From NCBI GenBank assembly GCA_030045215.1, contig JASIBJ010000535.1, positions 1 through 24,323 on the forward strand: 24,323 nucleotides of DNA, given 5' to 3'. Numbering within the stretch: the stretch's first letter is position 1; each line of letters opens with the position of its first letter. A program made the translations under genes and the position numbers. Below are positions 1 through 6,588 of the stretch, one piece after another. Below the pieces are notes generated by a model, which saw only the letters and a program-made list of their open reading frames with translations, had not been told where the DNA came from and searched no databases. This DNA comes from Streptosporangiaceae bacterium (GTDB lineage: Bacteria; Actinomycetota; Actinomycetes; Streptosporangiales; Streptosporangiaceae).

Positions 1-1
1 C

Positions 2-157
2 CGGGAGCAGAACAGGCTTACCCCCACACAGGCGCAGACCGTCATCGCTGCGGCGATCCTGCGGCAACTGCACGCTGTCATCAACAGCGGGCAGGCCTGG
101 GATCCGCTGCTCGCAGCGCACGGCACCACACGTACGCCGACGGCGATAGCCGCCTGA
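2..157 (+). pseudogene. C-terminal end of a transposase, cut by the window edge
   Basis: The frame is open from the left edge to a TGA at 155-157 and gives about 51 residues. They include a hydrophobic helix with the pattern AAAILRQLHAV followed by GQAWDP and a loose Ala/Thr-rich tail. I associate this tail with one group of actinobacterial IS110-type transposases, but that is from memory and the catalytic part lies outside the window, so the family is uncertain. No terminal inverted repeat can be recognised between the stop and base 365. The gene may be intact upstream. It is listed as a fragment only because the window starts inside it. Confidence 0.4.
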
Positions 158-365
158 CCCGGCAGGCGGCCATCAAGCCGACGGCCGGGGCGAGCCCTCC
201 GCGGCATTGAGACACCAAGGTGATCTCGACGCTCATCATGGGCAGCCCCGTCCGTCGTCTCATCAGCCCGATCACGCGCTGCAGGGACCAACCCCGTGAC
301 CGCTATGCAGGGAGAGACGACGGACGAGGCACCGGCCACAGCTTGACGCAAACCGTCTCACGCTG

Positions 366-659
366 ATGAGCGTGCGTATTAGGCGTCATACTTTGCGGGT
401 GGCGCACAGCAACTCTCTGGGACGGCTCCATCCGGTCACGATCGTGTCTGCTCGGTACGGCGGCGTCTACGAGGGCGGGCCGTGGGTGGCTTTCGCCCGG
501 CATCCCGACAAACTCCCGATCGAGTGGAACGCGGGCGATGTCTTCGCCTCGCGCTACTACGAGGAGCACTCGGACGAGATCGGTGTGGGCATGACACCAG
601 ACGCGGCGTACCGCAACCTTCTGGAGAATATCGAGGGCAGGGGCTTACCGGGACGCTAG
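366..659 (+). CDS. Small hypothetical protein (97 aa)
   Basis: This encodes a 97-residue acidic protein that I do not recognise. After a basic N-terminus (MSVRIRRHTLRVAH) come RYGGVYEGGPWVAF, an Asp/Glu-rich middle (WNAGDVFASRYYEEHSDEIG) and a predicted C-terminal helix (TPDAAYRNLLENI). Third-position G/C bias and the globular composition support a real gene. No signal peptide or membrane segment is visible. No clear ribosome-binding site precedes the ATG at 366, so the start is tentative; a GTG at 399 is an alternative. It lies between a transposase tail and another orphan gene, so context gives no function. Confidence 0.6.
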   Translation: MSVRIRRHTLRVAHSNSLGRLHPVTIVSARYGGVYEGGPWVAFARHPDKLPIEWNAGDVFASRYYEEHSDEIGVGMTPDAAYRNLLENIEGRGLPGR

Positions 660-833
660 CCCAAGACCGCCTTAGGCCGCTCGTCGGTAAGATCGTCGTT
701 CCTGCCACGCGCGCCGTCCGCGGCAGAACCGTGCTTTGATCGAGGGCCGGGGGCGGGCGGAAGGGGATATGGTCATGTCCGGTGTACCCAGCTTTGGCGG
801 GTATGCCGCTGGAACGGAGAATGGTGAAGGCCA

Positions 834-1193
834 ATGACTGAAACCTTCCGCGTCTGGTTCCAGACGGTCCCGCCGCGCCCCTCTTGGACTGCCTACAAGC
901 ACAGGTTAACCGGGACGCTATCTGTGACGGACGATCACGCGCGCTTTGTTCCTAGGAGGGGCCAGCCCGTCTTGATCGAGCATGTTTTCCGCGTGAGTAA
1001 GGGTTGGAAAGCCTCGAGGTACGCGGAGCCAATGCTGCCCGCCGTAGACACCTACATCGAGGTTCTTTATGGCGAGCAGGCGAACCCACAGGTTGCTTTC
1101 ATCAACGACGGCCGCTGGCTCGGCCTGGCGACCTATTTGCCGAACCGCAAGTTGCTCAATGCCCTGAGGTCTCTTATCGCGCCTCAGCGTTGA
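834..1193 (+). CDS. Hypothetical protein, possible PH-like beta-sandwich (119 aa)
   Basis: The ATG at 834 follows GAAGG at 826-830, a slightly short but usable spacing. The 119-residue product has alternating hydrophobic and polar strands: SWTAYKHRLTGTLSVTDDHARFVPRRG, then a VLIEHVFRVSKGWK turn, an IEVLYGEQ strand and a C-terminal helix (NRKLLNALRSLI). A series of strands ending in one helix recalls bacterial PH-like or GRAM-like domains, but this is a weak shape-based impression. There is no signal peptide, membrane span or Cys motif. It is monocistronic as far as can be seen, with decayed DNA downstream. Confidence 0.6.
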   Translation: MTETFRVWFQTVPPRPSWTAYKHRLTGTLSVTDDHARFVPRRGQPVLIEHVFRVSKGWKASRYAEPMLPAVDTYIEVLYGEQANPQVAFINDGRWLGLATYLPNRKLLNALRSLIAPQR

Positions 1194-1997
1194 GCAGGAC
1201 TGGGTCTCTCGTCACTCGCCAAGCATCCGCCGACCCGTCGGCGAGCACAACTGAACCAGCCAGCTCACGCGGTGCCTTGTCAGGGATTGCAGATGCGGCT
1301 CTTGCAGGCGGTACCCGGCGAGGACCGTCCGTCATCCAGGTCGGGTGGCTCAGCAGCACTTCGGCTGCAGGCTCTCAGGCTGGTTCGTGGGCGGTAGTCG
1401 CATTTACACCCGGTGACCACGAGAGCGCGCGTACCGGGCCTCGGCGTGAACGACAAGCGGACCGACCCGGTGACGTGCGAGCGGAAGTGGTTTTCCTCCG
1501 CCATCTTGCCGGCCTGGGCGCGCAAAACCCCGAGGATGACGTCCGGGCGGTCGAGTGCGGCGACCTGGGCGACCATCCCACCGACACCGATACCGGCCCA
1601 GGTGCGCCGGTCGTTCGCTGAGTCCGCGGGCGAGCGCGGCGGCGTCGGCGGCGAGGCCGGGCAGTGTAGGCCGGCGCCAAGCCGCCCAAGAGCCATGTCA
1701 ATGCCCTTGGTTGAGGAGTCGCGGGGTAACCAGAGTGCTGGAGGCCAGAGAGACGCGGCGGCATGCAACAAGCGGTCGCGTCGTAGCTGCGCGGTTGAGT
1801 CGCGCCGACCCCAGGCACAACGTCGCACGGCCCGCCTGCCCTCGACCTTTCTGATGCGCATGCAACGGTACCTGATGGTCTCGGTCGCCCCGGCTCGGCG
1901 CGATAGCCGGTGCACGGCAGGCAGTGAGAAGCCGGAGTCACGCAGGTCAGGATCACTGCCGAATAGCCATTTTGCGGCTAAACATGCACTAGCTAGT
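1194..1997. other. 804-bp stretch without an intact gene
   Basis: This stretch separates the 834-1193 gene from the leftward TPR gene. Several long frames exist on both strands, but they are Arg/Pro/Ala-rich and overlap one another, as expected for non-coding high-GC DNA. The only recognisable content is the leftward alpha/beta-hydrolase remnant at about 1500-1680. Nothing was recognised in 1194-1499 or 1681-1997. Confidence 0.6.
1500..1680 (-). pseudogene. Alpha/beta-hydrolase remnant with a frameshift
   Basis: Read leftward, one frame gives TLPGLAADAAALARGLSERPAHLG, shown here only by its key parts: a LAADAAAL helix and ERPAHL. The next frame continues with GIGVGGMVAQVAALDRPDVI. Together these match the usual alpha/beta-hydrolase order of a helix, then the nucleophile elbow G-x-S-x-G-G-M-V-A-Q, then LDHPDRV. 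The switch of frame occurs at about 1595. The elbow Ser is replaced (GIGVGG), so the fragment would be inactive even if reframed. Both ends of the domain, including the catalytic Asp and His, are missing. It is not a copy of the intact hydrolase at 3604-4473, whose elbow is GISGGGP. Confidence 0.5.
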
Positions 1998-2960
1998 TCA
2001 AGCCGGGCCCTGGGCCACACGGGTCCATCGGGCGAGGCTGGCCCGGGTGGTCAGGGTGTCGGGGTGCTCGACGCCGGAAACTCGCTCGCGCATCGGCACT
2101 AGCGTGGTGAGCTGATCACGGGCGCCGGCCGGATCACCAGCCTCCCCGGTCGAATTGGCGAGCTGATATCGGGTGGTGAGGGTGTCCGGGTGCTCATGGC
2201 CGATCACCCTTTGCTGGATCGGCAGGAGGGCCGCGAACTGGTCGCGGGCGGCGCCGACGTCCCCGGCCTTCCCGGTCCAGTAAGCCAGGTTGTGCCGGGC
2301 GAGCAAGGTGTCCGGGTGTTCGGCGCCGGACACTCGCTCCCGCACCGGCAGCAGGGCCGCGAACTGGTCGCGTGCGGCGCCGGCATCCCCGGCCTTCCCG
2401 GTCCAGTAAGCCAGGTTGTGCCGGGCGAGCAAGGTGTCCGGGTGTTCGGCGCCGGACACTCGCTCCCGCACCGGCACCAGGGCCGCGAACTGGTCGCGGG
2501 CGGTGGCGACGTCCCCCGCCTTCCCTGTCCAGTAAGCCAGGTTGTGCCGGGTTGTCAGGGTGCCCGAGTCTTCTGCTCCGGTCACCCGCTCCCGCACCGG
2601 CAGGAGCGCCTTATATTGCTCCACCGCCGCAGTCACGTCCCCGGCCTCACCGGTCCATCTGGCCAGGTTGTGCCGGGCCGTCAGGGTATCGGGGTGTTCG
2701 GCGCCGGACACTCGCTCCCGCACCGGCAGCAGGGCCGCGAACTGGTCGCGGGCCGTGGCGACGTCCCCCGCCTTCCCCGTCCAGTAAGCCAGGTTGTGCC
2801 GAGCCATCAAGGTGCGCGGATGTTCAGCACCGAGAATTCGTTCCCGCATTCGCAGCAGCTCTGCCGTCTGATCCCTTGCACTCGCGGCGTTCCCAGCGTC
2901 TCCGGCCGAGCGAGCCTTCCTGGCCCTCGAGCCGAGCCTGACTGCGAACAGACGACTCAT
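1998..2960 (-). CDS. Tetratricopeptide-repeat protein (seven 42-residue repeats)
   Basis: The protein consists of a short basic leader (MSRLFAVRLGSRARKARS) followed by seven 42-residue TPR units of the kinesin-light-chain/TPR_10 type. Each unit has the pattern AGD-x-ARDQF-ALLPVRERV-GAEHPDTL-ARHNLAYWTGK. Such units form superhelical scaffolds for protein binding. In actinomycetes they usually form the C-terminal half of NB-ARC or related signalling NTPases. No NTPase or effector domain is present here, so this may be a truncated sensor or a stand-alone adaptor. I chose the ATG at 2960 because GAGGGA lies four bases upstream; a GTG at 2972 is also in frame. Read leftward, it has no partner in the same operon. 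Confidence 0.8.
   Translation of the reverse strand: MSRLFAVRLGSRARKARSAGDAGNAASARDQTAELLRMRERILGAEHPRTLMARHNLAYWTGKAGDVATARDQFAALLPVRERVSGAEHPDTLTARHNLARWTGEAGDVTAAVEQYKALLPVRERVTGAEDSGTLTTRHNLAYWTGKAGDVATARDQFAALVPVRERVSGAEHPDTLLARHNLAYWTGKAGDAGAARDQFAALLPVRERVSGAEHPDTLLARHNLAYWTGKAGDVGAARDQFAALLPIQQRVIGHEHPDTLTTRYQLANSTGEAGDPAGARDQLTTLVPMRERVSGVEHPDTLTTRASLARWTRVAQGPA
2016..2897 (-). repeat. Seven tandem 126-bp repeats
   Basis: These are the DNA units encoding the TPR repeats. Units 2 and 4-5 (counted from the gene start) are nearly identical over long stretches, while unit 3 and the two outer units at each end are more diverged. The exact 126-bp period makes copy-number change by recombination or slippage likely. 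Confidence 0.85.
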
Positions 2961-3277
2961 TAGGTCCCTCACACCGCCCCAGCGCGTTACCTCGCCCTAA
3001 CTGCCCAGCGTCACCGGGCACCCAGGCCGACGCACCCGGCAGCGATCGCCGCTTGAAGTGTGGCAGACCGCACAACCCTGGCCTAGTGATGAACAAGCAG
3101 TAGCTAGTTTCAGAGTGAACTAGTCACGTCTCGCGACGGGCCACATCGGCCGACTGGGCACGCGACGCGTAGACCTGCTCGCGGCATAGAGAGTGCGGTG
3201 GCTGAGTCTGTTGCCCTACGTAGCTGCCGCCGCTGGTTCGGATAGCGATGTCTTCGCCGCAAGGACATCATGGCCGC
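2961..3277. other. Intergenic region between divergent genes
   Basis: This stretch of about 317 bp separates the leftward TPR gene from the rightward small Cys/His gene and should hold both promoters. It contains GAGGGA (2965-2970, reverse strand), the likely ribosome-binding site of the TPR gene, and AAGGA at 3261-3265 for the gene on the right. No convincing -35/-10 pair, terminator or RNA was recognised. Confidence 0.4.
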
Positions 3278-4078
3278 ATGCAGCATTTCGTGGACGATGA
3301 TGCTGGCTATCAGCGATGGCTGACTGATGAACCTGATGGATTCGCGATCAACACTTATCGCACGCCATCGAGCGCCTACCTGGTGCTCCACCGTGCGACC
3401 TGTAAGACGATCGGCGGTCGGCCGGCCCGCGGGTCCACCTTCATGGGCGAGTACTCGAAGGTCTGCGGTACGCGCGAAGAGCTGCAGCGATTTGCCGACA
3501 GCCTCGGCGGCGAGGCGAGGCCGTGCCGCATTTGCCCGCGTGAGCTCGCCGTGCCGGCTCGCGGCGCAGGCCGCTACGGGCCGCCTGAAGGCAGGCTGGC
3601 GCGCTATGGGTGTTGTGACAGCCAGGCATGTACCTCGGGTATGCGATCTTGCATCAGCGTCAGGTGCCCATCATCGTCGAGCAGCCGGGCCTCGACGCCG
3701 GGAATGTGCTTGGCCAGCCATTCGCCGTGGCCGAACGGCACGAACATGTCCTGCCTGCCATGCAGCAGCAGGACCGGAACACAGATGTCGGCGAGGTCAA
3801 ATCCCCACGGCCCGACCATGCAATTGTCCTCCCACCATCCCTCGCTGCCAGGCGCCAGTCCGTCTTGCTCAGAGGACACCAGGTACTCAGCCAGCTCGCC
3901 GCGCAGGACCGCCGAATCTGTCGGCGTGAGGAGCGATTCAATCCCCCTGGCCGCATCGTCCGGCGACGTCGCCAGGATTTCGTCCCGGTCCTTATCCATC
4001 TTTACCCTGGCCGCAGCCTCATCAGTAAGGAACAGGCGAGTGTCATCGATATTGACCTGGCCCATGCCGGCGAAATAA
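3278..4078 (+). CDS. Small Cys/His-domain protein; real 3' end uncertain
   Basis: Residues 1-88 from the ATG at 3278 look like a genuine compact domain. They contain an N-terminal helix (YQRWLTDEPDGFAIN), then a strand and H38-R-A-T-C42, an ARGSTFMGEYSKVC63 segment, a helix (EELQRFADSLGG) and a final C83-R-I-C86. His38, Cys42, Cys63, Cys83 and Cys86 could bind zinc. I recall similar domains in actinobacterial restriction-endonuclease-like proteins, but cannot confirm this. After about 3550 the composition is no longer protein-like, and the frame is simply the open antisense of the hydrolase gene ending at 3604. A TGA one frame away at 3541-3543 suggests the original stop was lost by a small indel. 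AAGGA at 3261-3265 supports the start; an in-frame ATG at 3248 is possible. Confidence 0.5.
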   Translation: MQHFVDDDAGYQRWLTDEPDGFAINTYRTPSSAYLVLHRATCKTIGGRPARGSTFMGEYSKVCGTREELQRFADSLGGEARPCRICPRELAVPARGAGRYGPPEGRLARYGCCDSQACTSGMRSCISVRCPSSSSSRASTPGMCLASHSPWPNGTNMSCLPCSSRTGTQMSARSNPHGPTMQLSSHHPSLPGASPSCSEDTRYSASSPRRTAESVGVRSDSIPLAASSGDVARISSRSLSIFTLAAASSVRNRRVSSILTWPMPAK

Positions 4079-4473
4079 TCAAGGCCCTCGGCACCGTATG
4101 GGGCCGGCGAGGCAAGCGAGGCGACAGCAGAAACCAGATCCGGGAGCAGGGCGGCGCACGCGAGCACATGCGGACCGCCGCCCGAGATGCCCCACGTCGC
4201 CAATCGATCGATGCCGAGCTCAGCGCAGATCGTGCGGACATCGTCGGCGCAACTGGCGACAGTGCGTCCCGGCTGGGGCGAGGACTCCCCGTAGCCTGGC
4301 CTGTCGTAGCCGATCAGCCGCAGTCCGCGCTCGGCGGCGTCCCTCACATTCCGCCCGTAAAGGTGCCTGGAATTCGGCGTGCCCATGTGGACTAGGACCG
4401 GCCGACTAGCGGGATCGCCGTAGTCTTCGACAGCCAGCGTCCGGCCGTCTCGGGTGTGAACTGTGCGCTGCAC
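3604..4473 (-). CDS. Alpha/beta-hydrolase
   Basis: This is a cytoplasmic serine hydrolase of unknown substrate. Numbered from an upstream ATG at 4512, it shows an oxyanion-loop region HMGTPNS (42-48), the YDRPGYGES strand-turn (69-77), the nucleophile elbow G-I-S110-G-G-G-P, the acid D255 in HGRQDMFVP, and H283 in DDDGHLT. All three triad residues are in the expected order and spacing. About 290 residues is normal for the family, with a cap between 140 and 240. I prefer the GTG at 4473 because GGGAGG lies just four bases upstream, whereas the ATG at 4512 has no ribosome-binding site. No signal peptide is visible. The gene is alone in its operon. Substrate specificity cannot be read from the sequence. 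Confidence 0.85.
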   Translation of the reverse strand: MQRTVHTRDGRTLAVEDYGDPASRPVLVHMGTPNSRHLYGRNVRDAAERGLRLIGYDRPGYGESSPQPGRTVASCADDVRTICAELGIDRLATWGISGGGPHVLACAALLPDLVSAVASLASPAPYGAEGLDYFAGMGQVNIDDTRLFLTDEAAARVKMDKDRDEILATSPDDAARGIESLLTPTDSAVLRGELAEYLVSSEQDGLAPGSEGWWEDNCMVGPWGFDLADICVPVLLLHGRQDMFVPFGHGEWLAKHIPGVEARLLDDDGHLTLMQDRIPEVHAWLSQHP

Positions 4474-4477
4474 GTTG

Positions 4478-4483
4478 CCTCCC
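4478..4483 (-). promoter_or_regulatory. Ribosome-binding site deciding the hydrolase start
   Basis: The reverse strand reads AAGGGAGG followed by CAAC and then GTG at 4473. The strong match to the anti-Shine-Dalgarno sequence favours this GTG over the ATG 39 bases upstream. Confidence 0.6.
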
Positions 4484-4678
4484 TTGCACTGCGCCGCATC
4501 GGTCTTAGCCATCAGCGGACGGTGACATGTCGCAGGTATTCAGGACGAGGATGAGCCGCGGCCGCGCACCTAGCTGACCAGGTCTCCGGGCCAGCCGAGC
4601 CTACGCCGGGGGCCTCACGGGCCTCAACATCGTTTTGTCCTGGCGCTAGCGCGCTGCGGGTGCCACGTTGACCCCCCC

Positions 4679-4972
4679 TGTCGGGGCCGCCCGAAAACTG
4701 GACAGTAGCGCCGCTTGAAAGGTGAATACTCTCGACGATTGGAGAGTGATCACTTTGTAGGACTGGGCGCTGATCCGCAGGCTGGCGGCGGAGGGTGTGC
4801 CAAAGGCGCAGATCGCGGTTCGGCTGGGGATCTCGCGGACGATGGTGGTGAAGGCGGTGGCGTCGGACGCGCCGCCGAGGTGTGAGCGTAAGTCGGCGGT
4901 CACGTCGTTCTCGCGGTTCGAGCCGCGGGTTCGGGAGCTTCTGGGAGAGTTCCCGGAAATGCCGTCGGCGGC
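4679..4972 (+). mobile_element. Truncated IS21-like element (left end and start of istA)
   Basis: The segment starts with a TGTCGGGGCCGCCCGAAAAC-like left end, followed by the beginning of an IS21-type transposase reading rightward. Homology stops near 4970, within the codons for the residues LGEFPEMPS. The rest of istA, the istB ATPase gene and the right end are absent, so the element cannot move by itself. The exact left boundary is inferred from the resemblance of the end, not from a target-site duplication. Confidence 0.6.
4746..4970 (+). pseudogene. IS21-family transposase (IstA) N-terminal fragment
   Basis: From the GTG at 4746 the frame reads VITL-stop-DWALIRRLAAEGVPKAQ, then IAVRLGISRTMVVKAVASD, PPRCERK and ELLGEFPEMPS. 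This is the typical N-terminal helix-turn-helix of actinobacterial IS21 transposases (DW-xx-IRRL-AEG-xx-IA-RLG-SR-TV-A-S). A TAG at 4758-4760 falls in frame just before the conserved DW. The fragment lacks the DDE catalytic core, so it is both nonsense-mutated and 3'-truncated. The same frame runs on without a stop into the zinc-finger mini-gene at 5010-5216. Confidence 0.7.
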
Positions 4973-5009
4973 GTTTCTAGATTGCCCGGACAGGACGAAG
5001 GGCTTCGCA

Positions 5010-5216
5010 ATGGCAGACGTACCTGCCGCCTATCACTGGATTCCTACTGGGACGACTAGAGAGTGCAGCAAATGCGAAGGCCGGGGAACCCACGTGCACT
5101 GGCTCTTTGGCCAACGAACATGTCCGAAGTGCAGAGGAGAGGGTCGCGTCCAGCTCGCGAAGATCTGCAGTGGGTGCTCAAAGTGCTACAACGGGCGATT
5201 GGCGAATCCAAATTAA
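5010..5216 (+). CDS. DnaJ-type zinc-finger small protein (68 aa)
   Basis: From the ATG at 5010 the 68-residue product carries C-S-K-C-E-G-R-G (CxxCxGxG) followed about 15 residues later by C-P-K-C-R-G-E-G. This is the paired motif of the DnaJ/Hsp40 cysteine-rich zinc centre. A further C-S-G-C-S-K-C cluster lies near the C-terminus. There is no J domain and no substrate-binding domain, so it is not a co-chaperone. Such mini zinc fingers occur as orphan small proteins and could bind nucleic acid or protein. GAAGGG at 4997-5002 lies at good spacing. The frame upstream is fused to the IS21 remnant, but composition and ribosome-binding site mark this ATG as the start. Confidence 0.6.
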   Translation: MADVPAAYHWIPTGTTRECSKCEGRGTHVHWLFGQRTCPKCRGEGRVQLAKICSGCSKCYNGRLANPN

Positions 5217-5580
5217 TACTGCGTCAATAACGGTTAGTGGCGCCGGAGCGGCAGGTCCGAGGCATTCTCCTAATCGGATAGTCGCACTGTGGCATTCTGC
5301 AGTCAGTCGGCTGTTCAGGTGGTGTCGTCATCGTGCTCGCCTTGGCGGCCCGCCGCTATCGGGCTCGCGTCACGACTCTTCCAGCCCGAGCTTGATCGGC
5401 TGATAGATGAAGTCAACGCGGAGTGTGGCCCCCGGGGTCGCGTTGAGGCTTCCTTGAGGCCATCCATGAACGTCCCAGGTCAGTGTCTGCTTCGGCCAGA
5501 CGCGTCGTCGACGCAGCATGCGCTCATGCCGCGATCGGCGCTCCCGCGTCTATGGCTTAGCCCGACCCCCGCACCCCTGC
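5217..5580. other. 364-bp stretch without a recognised gene
   Basis: Short overlapping frames are present on both strands, none with family-like sequence or a good ribosome-binding site. It lies between the zinc-finger mini-gene and the recombinase-tail/DUF2637 fragment, in a zone of visible junctions, and is probably rearranged DNA. Confidence 0.5.
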
Positions 5581-5640
5581 ATGATCGCCTTCTATCCGCC
5601 GGACATCGATCCGCCGTCGACGCTTACGTACATGCCTGCT

Positions 5641-5676
5641 ATCACTGGTGAGCTGGTGCTGGGAGAGCCCGAGTGA
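5641..5676 (+). pseudogene. Tail of a serine recombinase ahead of DUF2637
   Basis: The last codons before the first DUF2637 fragment read ITGELVLGEPE-stop. The corresponding place before the second DUF2637 gene reads LTGEFALGGVR-stop, at the end of a longer recombinase fragment (10568-10798). In both copies the stop overlaps the next start as GTGA, indicating translational coupling. Upstream of 5641 the similarity ends, so only the last 11 codons survive here. The reading frame can be extended back to an ATG at 5581. Confidence 0.45.
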
Positions 5677-5948
5677 ACCGGCGGGCGGATCGCTGGATCA
5701 AGCGTACGACGGTCGGTTGCGTGGGGATGCTGGCGGTGATCGCCGGGGCTGTCTCGTATCTGCACATGCACTTGCTGGTGAAGTTGCACGGGCAGCCGGG
5801 GTGGGCGGCGGCGCTGCCGCCGTTGTCGGTGGACCGGATGATCGTGGCGGCGTCGACGGCGCTGCTGGCGGAGCCGCGGTCGGGTGTTCGCGGCGGGATC
5901 CTGCCGTGGGCATTGCTGGTAATAGGCAGCGGTCTCCGGGACGTCTAA
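5673..5948 (+). pseudogene. DUF2637 membrane protein, 5' part only (copy A)
   Basis: The GTG at 5673 follows GGGAGAG at 5661-5667. The first 86 residues match the intact copy B at 10795-11481 almost position by position: RADRWI-RTTVG-VGMLAVIAGAVSYLHMHLLV, GQPGW-AAL-P-SVD-MIVAAST-LLAE-RSG and ILPWALLVIGS. They include two or three predicted membrane helices. After VIGS (about 5930) the match stops abruptly, and five unrelated codons lead to TAA at 5946. DUF2637 proteins are typical of actinomycete integrative elements and plasmids, usually near recombinase and replication genes; their biochemical role is not established. The missing central and 3' parts appear to be at 10535 and 15671. Confidence 0.75.
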
Positions 5949-6335
5949 CGGGGCTTGCAGGTCTCTCTCTTCGGCGGATAGGGGGCATGCACGTCTCCGG
6001 CGACATTCTCCGGTCCTGCGTCTTTCAGCGCTCCGACGAGCCGTGCGCTGAAGGTGGCATCCGCCCCGGCGGTAACGAATACAGCCTCGGCGGCGCGCCG
6101 CATCCACTCGGACAAGGCGGCATGCTGGGGCGGGTCAACGTTGGATGCCAGCGCCGCGGCCGAGATTCTCCCCCATGTCAACATCCTCGATCATCAGCCA
6201 GCCACCCGGCCTGATGGCCGAGATGATGCGCTCCAGCGCGCGGCGGCGTTCGGGAATGTGAGTCAGGGCCGCACGTGCGTGCGCGAGGTCGAACAGTTGC
6301 AGCCCGGCAAGTTCGCGCATCATCGCCGCGACGTG
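5945..6335 (-). pseudogene. SAM-dependent methyltransferase remnant
   Basis: Read leftward, 6323-6135 encodes FDLAHARAALTHIPERR, ALERIISAIRPGGWLMIEDVD. This is the motif region of class I methyltransferases from the acidic loop through R-PGGW-IED. The frame then shifts near 6170, and 6184-5945 continues with a plausible C-terminal part (HAALSEWMRRAAE, GADATFSARLVGALKDAG). The N-terminal SAM-binding glycine loop (VLDVGCGTG type) is missing. The sequence MMRELAGLQ joins LFDLAHAR directly, suggesting an internal deletion as well. A stop lies just upstream of MMREL. The gene is clearly non-functional. Its 3' end abuts the broken edge of DUF2637 copy A. Confidence 0.65.
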
Positions 6336-6588
6336 CCATCACGCCGTTGTCCGCGGCGTAGGCCGAGTTCGGGCGCTCACACGGGATCTATCGGCGATCA
6401 CCGAGCAACGCCGTAAGACCGCAGGTTATTGACGCAACAGTGGCATGAGCAACATCATCACTACTGGCCACGCTAATTGCGGCTTGAGCCGGTCATGTTA
6501 GTCGTCGTGTAGCCCGGCGCTCATAACGCTGATTGCCTTACTCGAGGGCGGACGACCGGGCTCGAGCGGGTTCTGAGAAGAGGAAAGC
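6336..6588. other. Upstream region of the sedolisin gene
   Basis: This is a 253-bp leader between the methyltransferase remnant and the protease. It contains two CTCGAG palindromes 20 bp apart (6541-6546 and 6561-6566) and a loose inverted repeat AGCCCGG (6511-6517) / CCGGGCT (6556-6562), which could be regulator sites. The ribosome-binding region GAAGAGGAAAG lies at 6576-6586. No promoter hexamers can be called with confidence. Confidence 0.3.

Noticed and set aside
1280..2020. 246-codon leftward frame
   Set aside because: Only about 40 residues are protein-like (the hydrolase elbow). The rest is Arg/Pro/Ala noise, so it was kept as a remnant rather than a gene.
2016..2897. CRISPR-like regular repeats
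   Set aside because: The 126-bp units are coding, contiguous and without spacers. No CRISPR array or cas gene is present in the window.
2190..2963. Repetitive rightward frame over the TPR gene
   Set aside because: Its repeats are the reverse translation of the TPR units. The leftward frame has the real TPR consensus.
3628..4395. 255-codon rightward frame across the alpha/beta-hydrolase
   Set aside because: It is antisense to a gene with a full catalytic triad and has no recognisable domain of its own.
5592..5650. Leftward GMYVSVDGGSMSGG-stop resembling a short-chain dehydrogenase C-terminus
   Set aside because: The match is under 20 residues, with nothing recognisable upstream. It may be chance.
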